A program made the translations under genes and the position numbers. From positions 932,501-996,500 of the forward strand of contig NC_135358.1 of NCBI RefSeq assembly GCF_051622035.1: a stretch of DNA of 64,000 nucleotides, read 5' to 3'. Positions 57,523 to 64,000 of this stretch are shown one piece after another. Source of the stretch: Arctopsyche grandis. Lineage: Eukaryota > Arthropoda > Insecta > Trichoptera > Hydropsychidae. The notes beneath the pieces were generated by a model. The model made no database searches. It was not told the DNA's origin and saw only the letters and a program-made list of their open reading frames with translations. Numbering within the stretch: position 1 is the stretch's first letter; each line of letters begins with the position of its first letter.

Positions 57523-57926
57523 AGCCAGCAGTATGGCTCGGTGGTTGCGTTTATATTTTACCTGTTACCGGGTTCAATCCCGTGCTAATCTTTTAATACT
57601 GCTGGTCAGACTTGGATATTTGTGACTCCAAGTCGATCGTTTCTTACCACAGTTTGCTAATTTAGCTGATTTCATTGTTGAAACGGTTCCTTCATCAAAT
57701 TGGCAAAAATCATCCCACCCGCTATGTCACAAATATCTTGATTTATGTACAACATCTAAAAATTTATATACAAGTCTAAATCCATAGATGTCTCTAGGGA
57801 TAATTCATTGTAAATTTCGTGTTCCTCTATAAATACAGCGATTTATGTAACAAAAATGCTTAAATGTTTGTAATTAATTGTCTAGGTAGGCGCATTGTAG
57901 TCTACCTGTTATATATCTATGTAAAA
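57523..57926 (+). mobile_element. tRNA-derived SINE, full copy
   Basis: A box TGGCTCGGTGG, B box GGGTTCAATCC, body as in 55590, tail AATTGTCTAGGTAGGCGCATT ... CTACCTGTTATATAT. Lies between LRR-13 and LRR-14. 57927-58420 shows nothing else. Confidence 0.8.
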
Positions 57927-58428
57927 TAAGAAAATATTAACTATAAGTGTAATAACAAATAAAAATATAAAATTATACCATTTTGGCTGATTTCACTATG
58001 GTAAATCTTATCCGAATTGTTCAAATATAGATGTTTCCAAACTTATGAAAAACTATCCATTTACCTATACCAGTAGATTACAAAATATTCGGGACTTCTT
58101 GATGAGCCTTATATTTAACTAAAATTCGTTCGAAATTAACACGATAATCTAATGCAACTAGTTCTCAATAATTTGGAATGAAAATATTCCTGAACTAAAT
58201 GGTTTTTAAATAAATAATTTTCAATCACATGGGTATTAAGACTTCAATCCCTTTCGGAACATTTACAAAATATAATAACACAAATTGAGTGCTTTTCTTA
58301 AGCAGACATCAAATGTTGAATTAAAGAATGTCATATTATAATTGTATCTAAAATACGTGCAGCAGATAAATCTCATATAGTATAAGATTGAACTAAGATT
58401 TAATTTATCTATCAATTTAATATTTATC

Positions 58429-58460
58429 ACACGGAGTCCAATCGGCGAAAGCAACGGACG
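58429..58460 (+). promoter_or_regulatory. Inr + DPE of LRR-14
   Basis: TTATCACAC with A at 58429 and GGACG at 58456-58460 (+28 to +32). The promoter is kept although the usual exon-1 ATG is not. Confidence 0.55.
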
Positions 58461-58797
58461 ATTTTCTACCTAGAGACATTGCATATATTGAAAGGATCGA
58501 AAATCTCCGACTTTGAGTATGTTTTTTTTATTTTATTAAATATGAAACCACAGAAATGGACCGTATTGTTTTTTTTCATAAAGCAAAACAAAACTAAGCA
58601 AATGTCAAAAAACACAATGTATATACATACATATGTATGTGATATATTTTTTATTCATACGATAGGTACATACATATAAGTAGATAAAGTATTGTTTTCT
58701 TGTAATCGAAATATGGTATTTGATTGTGCATAGAATTATTCAAATTAAATGATTATACAGGTTACATATAATACTATAAAGTACTGATAATTCTTGT

Positions 58798-60057
58798 ATG
58801 ACAAATTTCACAGATAGCTTGGTGGCTAAGAAACGATTCGAGCAGCGGAATCAAATATTATCTGGAATGATTTGGTTAATATGTTTTGTGGTGATTTTTC
58901 CGGTAGCGCAATCCAATATCCACTTGAAAAATCAAAAAATAGCACCATTTGCTGAAAATTGCAACACTGCTACTATTTCGAAAAATGAATATCATATCAG
59001 TTGCATTAGTGTCAACGTAGCTAACTTGACAGCTATGATAGAAGCAGAAGTTTACGTAAGTCATCATTTCCAATCATCAAATGAAAACAAATCCAACTAA
59101 ATTTCTTTTAAATACACACAAAAGTTATCTTATCAATTTATATGTAAAGTATAGATATAGATTTATTTGATAGTACTTTTTCATTGTAATACATTTTACA
59201 TATTTACATTATCATCGACGTAAATTTGATTCGCTATAGCAATTAATTTCCACATTAAATTTAATTTTCAGAATTTTCCAAATGGGAAACAAACCATAGA
59301 TACACTATTAATTGAAAATTTAGTGGTAGAAAACAGAAAACTGTCTCAAAATTGGCTTAATACAACAGCCTTCCGAATTTTGAGACTTGACCTAATTTCA
59401 GCCGAAATCGACAGCATTCAAAACAATGCATTTAAAGGATTTGCGTTCGCAGAATTGACACACTTGCGTCTAGAAGACATGAAAATTGATACGCTACAAG
59501 AGGGCACTTTTGGAAGTCTAAAATTAGTGGAAGACTTTGAAATATATAAATGCGCAATAAAGCACATAAACGAAAACGTTTTGAAAGAATTTGCACCGAA
59601 TTTGGTCAATTTAACCGTAATGGAAATGCAATATACCCTCAACGTAACCAATATTACCGGTACGGTTCCTTTACCTAATCTAACGAATGTTCAAATCGCA
59701 TTTAATGGCTTAGAAGATTTAGACGCTGGATCATTCTCTCATATGAAAAATGTCAAGAATTTGTATTTGAACTCTAATAAAATATTCGAAATTAGCTGTG
59801 AAACTTTCGATAAGATGACATCGTTGGAAAAATTGTATTTGAATGATAACCTACTAAGTACATTGGATTCTTGCGTTTTTGGTAATGAAGTTATAAGTAG
59901 ATTAGGAGAAAACGCTTTAAGAATTGGTGGTAATAAATGGGATTGTAATTGTGATTTGGACTGGTTAATTCAATTGAAAATTCAGAAAAAAATTCAAGAC
60001 AACCCAACGTGTGCGTTGTCTTTCGACGATGCCATTTTTTGCGAGGAAAAAATATAA
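58798..60057 (+). CDS. LRR-14: secreted LRR protein, start uncertain
   Basis: Exon 2 58814-59055 and exon 3 59272-60057. The family exon 1 should lie near 58480-58520, where the homologous ATG position reads ATA/TTG. One extra base at the start of exon 2 (ATAGCTTGG for ATATTTGG) also changes the phase. Two in-frame ATGs exist: 58798 (inside the family's intron end; 347 aa in all) and 58867 (M-I-W-L-I-C-F-V-V-I-F-P-V-A-Q-S, still a signal peptide). N-cap N-C-N-T-A ... I-S-C. Exon 3 N-F-P-N-G-K, N-T-T, N-V-T / N-I-T sequons, S-C-E-T-F, S-C-V-F-G, cap N-K-W-D-C-N-C-D-L-D-W-L; the cap loop is shortened (C-A-L-S-F-D-D-A-I-F-C). A shifted start, as in LRR-4, is plausible. Confidence 0.68.
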
Positions 60058-60555
60058 ATTGGCTGCTGACCGTATTTATTTACAACATCCCATAAATGTG
60101 TTAACTATGACGTACATTTATTAATAATATTTGTATTTTAAATCTAGATGATTTGTTTGACTTTTATTAAATCAAAGAATGTTTTATAGGTATAATATAC
60201 TCAATTGAAAGATGGCATATGTTTATTGATTTATTTTTTTTAACTATTTAATGGTGATTTTTGATTTGTCTACATTCAGATATGAACATACATATGAACT
60301 ATAATAAATTGCCCATACTTGTTATTTATCAATAGTGACTACTACCATTAAAGATACAACGCTATTTTATCTGATATCCCAACAGCAATACATATGTATA
60401 TTCCAATTAAAGAAGAGTCAAGATTAATTTCAAAAGTATAAAAACATCGTACGTTAAACACGTTATCACAAAACACATCCAATTAATCGATGATGGTCGT
60501 TGTGATTATTTGAGATAAACTAATTGCTTATCAGAATTCTTAATAACAATCATTC
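60058..60555. other. Intergenic between LRR-14 and LRR-15
   Basis: LRR-14 3' flank, then the family-typical pre-promoter stretch (GTGATTATTTGAGATAAACTAA near 60500). No gene. Confidence 0.4.
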
Positions 60556-60587
60556 ACACTGGGAAAGTATGGTGAAGACGGCGAACG
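60556..60587 (+). promoter_or_regulatory. Inr + DPE-like box of LRR-15
   Basis: CATTCACAC with +1 A at 60556 and GAACG at 60583-60587 (+28). Confidence 0.5.
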
Positions 60588-60604
60588 TTTCACTACTGAA
60601 AACC

Positions 60605-60936
60605 ATGCATTTTAATAGGTTAGAATTCTTCATTTTTAGAATATTTCTATTAAAACTATAAAAATGTTAATCAGATTTACTATGTAAATTTTGCAGATAT
60701 TCGGGGGAAAAAAAAATCTCAACCGGTGGAATCAAACATGGTCTAGAACGATTTTCTTAATGTGTTTCGTTGTCATTTTTCCAGTAGCTCAGTCATATTC
60801 TGACTTACAAAAACAAAAATCCCCGTCATTTGCACCAAGGTGTACCACTTCTATTGCTGAAAATGATTTTTACCAAATCGATTGCTATTCTGCCGACGAA
60901 AATTACTTGACATCAATGTTAGAAGTAGAAGTTGAG
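60605..60936 (+). pseudogene. LRR-15: exons 1 and 2 only
   Basis: Exon 1 60605-60618 (M-H-F-N) and exon 2 60697-60936 (core I-F-L-M-C-F-V-V-I-F-P-V-A-Q-S; N-cap R-C-T-T-S ... I-D-C; end E-V-E-V-E and donor GTAAAC). Exon 2 has one base fewer than the phase requires; the likely place is a run of nine A at 60708-60716. An in-frame ATG inside the signal core could rescue a short start. Exon 3 is absent: after about 200 bp the second LINE begins, and no LRR exon follows before the window ends. Confidence 0.7.
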
Positions 60937-61149
60937 GTAAACTTTAATTTTTAATCACCTACTGAAAAACAAATACAATGGACACGTAAATTATTACGAA
61001 TACATATGTACATATGTATGTCCATCCATTTTTATGAATATTATTATATTATATGTATATATATACATATGTAGATGTAATCGTCAAAAAAATTTGATCT
61101 ATCGATTCGTTATCACATTTGATGGTTTCTAATTTTCGATGACTGTTAA

Positions 61150-63303
61150 TTTTATTTATTTATTTAATAGTTTATTTAATAGTTTTGGACCATTGTGGCA
61201 TTACAGGAAGAACCTAATGGGCCACAATGGCCTACATTTGAAAAATATATAAAAACATGATATAAAAACAAGTAAACTGTAAATAAAGGAAAAAAGCAAA
61301 AGCAGAAAACATGGTAAAATAAAATAATAAAAAAAGTAACAAAAGGAAAATAATACATCATTCAGAGAGAAAAAAAAAATAACAAAAGTGTAAAAATTAA
61401 AAATAAAATCCATAAATCCCATTCTTTGTTTACACTGAGCAAAATTAAAATAGTATATAAAAATGTACAAAAGAGAAAGAAAAAATAAAATAAAATAAAA
61501 CAAAATATGAATAAAAAATAAAATCACAGCGAGGCCCAAATGGAAGAGAGTAGATTAAGATTCCACTCATTCATCACATTCAAATTAAGAAAGTAATGAT
61601 GAGCGCAGGTTACCAGATAAATATGTTAAGATAATATCCGACAATCTACGCTCTCCAAGGTGGAAAATATCACATTCAGGGACAGCAGCAACGATTTCAT
61701 TGAGAAGTCGAATAGCTCTTGGAATAGGAGCCATTCGAAAAAGAACTGTGCGAGCAGCAGGTACAACCATTAATTGATGATGTCTACCACGCACATAATT
61801 ATTAGGGACATAAAGTCCCAACTGTTCCAGCAACAACGGGCATGACGTATTACCACGCAAAAGCTGGAGAACGAAACGAATTAACGAGAAGTTTCTCCGA
61901 AGTTCAAGGGAATTATACCCAAGCATGCCCAAAAGGAAAGGAGTAGGATAGAGATATGGGTAGTACCCATACTCTTTCTTATAAAGAAAACGAAGAAATG
62001 CTTTTTGCACTTTTTCTATAATAAGAGAGTAGTTTGCTTCATGCGGATTCCACACAATTGCATTATACTCTAGCTTACTTCTAACAAGCGAGTTGAAAAG
62101 CAAGCGAGAAGACAAGGGGTTGGAGAATAATCTAGCATATCTCAAGACAAATCCAAGTCGACGAAAGGAAACGTCAGCGATTGTCTTGATGTGGTTGTGA
62201 AAGGTGAATTGAGGATCAAAAGTGATACCCAAATCGACCATTGATTCCACGCGCTTCAACAATACGGATCCAATGGAATATCCGTGACAATAGAGCGAAT
62301 TCGCACGTCCATAACTCATAATAGCACATTTACTAGTATTCAGTTCAAGCCCTAAACTGGAACTGAACTCTAAAACAGCGTTAATATCAGCTTGAAGGAG
62401 AGAGGCTTGCCTCTCATCCTTAACAGCAAAGAATAGTTTAACGTCGTCAGCAAACAAGAGACATGAAGCATTGCGTAGTACTTTTGGGAGGTTATTAATG
62501 ACTATTGTAAATAGTAAAGGGCCTAAGGTGGACCCCTGAGTTACACCAGATCGCGTAAAAAATGAAGGAGATTCATAAATACCATATCTAACAAATTGCT
62601 TCCTATCACTAAGATAAGAAGCAAAGAGTTTAAGAAGACGTGGAGAAAAGCCCACTTCAGCTAATCTGATCATAAGAGCGTCATTGTTGACAAGATCAAA
62701 TGCTTTTCGAAAGTCAAAGTAGGCTACATCAACTTGTTGTCCACGGTCAACTTTAGACATGGTATAATATGAAAAGCAGGCAAGATTAGTGGTAGTGGAA
62801 CGACATGGTGAAAAACCATGCTGCTCATCACACAACAATCTTTTGAACTGCAAAAGAATCAAACGGTGAAGGATATTATCGAAAATTTTGGGAATAGCCG
62901 AGATGATAGCAATAGGTCTGTAATTTTCAACCTCATTTTTAGAGCCACTTTTATGAATGGGAGTGACTCTAGATAATTTCCATTTTTCAGGATAATTACC
63001 AGAATCCAGAATAAGGTTAAAAATAAACTGAAGAGGCTCTAAGAGCGAATTACAGCATGCCTTTAATACGTCAGGGGGCACACCGTCAGGCCCAACAGAC
63101 CCTTTCAACTTCAAAATTGCTATCCTAACATCTCCAAGCGAGACCCGCGGAATGTCTATAACAACACCTTCAGTACCAATTTGGGAAGCCAAATTAGCAT
63201 CAAGGGATGGTGATCTCTGATCAAATACAGAGCTAAAAAAACTAGCAAAAGCTTTAGCGATCTCAGGACCGACACAACTTTTATTATTAAATGAGAACGA
63301 ATG
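61150..63303 (-). mobile_element. Second LINE, 5'-truncated
   Basis: Minus strand: linker and RT (63295 to 61585), then an A-rich 3' UTR (61584-61150) ending in AGTTTTGGACCATTGTGG near TTATTTATTTA. The endonuclease and ORF1 are missing. Its 3' UTR alone recurs at 11975-12345. The 5' break coincides with a short inverted repeat (63275-63324). The RT frame is open throughout, so the insertion is recent. Confidence 0.85.
61585..63192 (-). CDS. Reverse transcriptase of the second LINE
   Basis: 535-codon frame from the first Met; the frame is open further upstream to about 63295 (V-G-P-E-I-A-K-A-F-A-S-F-F-S-S-V-F). Motifs in order: P-D-G-V-P-P-D-V-L-K, Y-R-P-I-A-I-I-S-A-I-P-K, Q-H-G-F-S-P-C-R-S-T, A-Y-F-D-F-R-K-A-F-D-L-V, G-V-T-Q-G-S-T-L-G-P-L-L-F, L-L-F-A-D-D-V-K-L-F (F-A-D-D in place of Y-A-D-D), V-D-L-G-I-T-F-D and R-S-K-L-E-Y-N-A-I-V-W-N-P. 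A non-LTR polymerase of the wider Jockey/CR1-like assemblage; related to, but different from, the 17-23 kb LINE. The 5252-5578 scrap resembles its C-terminus. Confidence 0.85.
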   Translation of the reverse strand: MASQIGTEGVVIDIPRVSLGDVRIAILKLKGSVGPDGVPPDVLKACCNSLLEPLQFIFNLILDSGNYPEKWKLSRVTPIHKSGSKNEVENYRPIAIISAIPKIFDNILHRLILLQFKRLLCDEQHGFSPCRSTTTNLACFSYYTMSKVDRGQQVDVAYFDFRKAFDLVNNDALMIRLAEVGFSPRLLKLFASYLSDRKQFVRYGIYESPSFFTRSGVTQGSTLGPLLFTIVINNLPKVLRNASCLLFADDVKLFFAVKDERQASLLQADINAVLEFSSSLGLELNTSKCAIMSYGRANSLYCHGYSIGSVLLKRVESMVDLGITFDPQFTFHNHIKTIADVSFRRLGFVLRYARLFSNPLSSRLLFNSLVRSKLEYNAIVWNPHEANYSLIIEKVQKAFLRFLYKKEYGYYPYLYPTPFLLGMLGYNSLELRRNFSLIRFVLQLLRGNTSCPLLLEQLGLYVPNNYVRGRHHQLMVVPAARTVLFRMAPIPRAIRLLNEIVAAVPECDIFHLGERRLSDIILTYLSGNLRSSLLS

Positions 63304-63324
63304 CTCATTTAATAATAAAAGTTG
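63275..63324. repeat. 21-bp perfect inverted repeat at the LINE 5' junction
   Basis: CAACTTTTATTATTAAATGA plus G, an 8-nt spacer AACGAATG, then the exact complement. A third partial copy (GAATGCTCATTTAA) follows at 63328. Confidence 0.85.
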
Positions 63325-63429
63325 ACCGAATGCTCATTTAATTTAAAAGTTTCTTTTATTTATAGTTTTTGTATCTATTTCTTTTATGTATATTATTTTG
63401 TATCTATTTATGTATAGTCTTTGTACCTA

Positions 63430-63830
63430 TTTTAACACGAAAAAAGCCTTTTTTACTAACCTCTTATACTTTTCACATGGTTTTCGTGTAAGCGGTCATT
63501 TTTTATATCCCTTATCTCTTATCCGATCGTTTTCATACTTTGCCATATTGCTCATTTTGGTTATAAATATAAGTTAAGCAATTACGATGGTGAAAAAATA
63601 TCGTATTAGACACGATTGAAAATACTGCATCGTATTACACGGTGACGTTTATCTGTCACATTCATCATTCACATCGGTAGTTTCATTACTTTTCGCCCTG
63701 CCATCTCGTTGTCAAATTTTAATTATTTAAACGCCTATAACTTTTTCTTTTTTCACTCTATATTTTATAAAATTTGCTTTATAGGTTCTCGTTATATTTA
63801 ATATACAAACTACTGCTTAGGCAGACAAAT
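63430..63830 (-). repeat. Dispersed repeat R2, inverted copy
   Basis: Complement of 29725-30090 and of the first half of the 18998/19659 inserts: ACCTCTTATACTTTTCACATG, CCGATCGTTTTCATACTTTG, ATCTGTCACATTCATCATTC, CGCCTATAACTTTTTC and AGGTTCTCG. No coding frame. 63831-64000 shows nothing more. Confidence 0.65.
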
Positions 63831-64000
63831 AGTTAAAAAAAAAGAGTCTCGATAACACTTAAATTTTTTACAATTACTTTTTTTTGTACTATATTATTAT
63901 GCCAAGTGACAAATTTTATAAGAGGTTGCTAATAGTATATATATGTATGTATGAATGTATATTTGCTATCATTTTGAAAAAAATCTATTGCCATAGTTAT

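Overview
The window is AT-rich arthropod DNA, almost certainly from an insect. The evidence is spliced genes with short introns, LINEs of Jockey-like and RTE-like type, tRNA-derived SINEs, hAT, pogo/Tigger and TTAA-type DNA transposons, long (TA)n tracts, and a TATA-less Inr+DPE core promoter of the kind known from flies. I cannot settle the order.

The only host genes I can support belong to one tandemly expanded family of secreted leucine-rich-repeat (LRR) proteins. Fifteen loci (numbered LRR-1 to LRR-15 by position) lie between about 2.0 and 60.9 kb, and at least eight further scraps are scattered between them. Each gene has three exons: (1) a leader plus usually 14 coding nt (about 5 codons, phase 2); (2) an exon of about 208-253 nt with the signal peptide, two N-terminal-cap cysteines and a D/N-V-N-x-L-T-A-M-I-E-x-E-x-x end; (3) an exon of about 770-830 nt, phase 0, with about eight LRRs, two conserved N-glycosylation sequons (N-T-T, N-L-T), an internal Cys pair and an LRRCT cap (W-N-C-N-C-D-L-x-W-L ... 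C ... V-N-F-C). The unspliced reading frames hide exon 1. Joining it by its donor puts the start Met in frame at most loci. LRR-1, 2, 3, 5, 6, 7, 9, 11 and 12 look intact. LRR-4 probably moved its start codon. LRR-14 lost the usual one. LRR-8 and LRR-10 are 3'-truncated. LRR-13 and LRR-15 are frame-shifted at poly-A runs, and LRR-15 also lacks exon 3.

The most notable result is in the leaders. Nearly all exon-1 regions carry an initiator-like TTCA(T/C)TC-type element and, 27 nt downstream, a GGACG/GAACG box. This is the Inr/DPE spacing (+28) known from Drosophila, held while the sequence between has drifted. LRR-10 and LRR-11 are a head-to-head inverted duplication sharing about 280 bp between start sites.

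The rest is transposon-rich. 0.5-6 kb: LINE scraps, a foldback element and a 16-bp degenerate minisatellite. 9-14.7 kb: a LINE 3' end hit by a hAT MITE, a MULE-like MITE, and a pogo/Tigger element inside LRR-4 intron 1 that itself carries a hAT MITE. 16.6-23.1 kb: a hAT remnant and a near full-length Jockey-like LINE (ORF1 with zinc knuckles, ORF2 with endonuclease and RT) whose ORF2 is split by a 661-bp tandem array carrying an LRR-gene fragment. 23.3-26.5 kb: a hAT-like MITE, an RT scrap and a decayed LRR duplicate with a TTAA MITE. 27-44.9 kb: insertions in LRR introns (an LTR-like fossil, a palindromic MITE, hAT elements). 48 kb: an RTE fragment. 52 kb: a MITE. 55-58 kb: SINEs. 61-63.3 kb: a second LINE, 5'-truncated at an inverted repeat. 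The LRR array and the repeats have evolved together: insertions created a chimeric gene (LRR-6), stretched introns, and scattered exon fragments.
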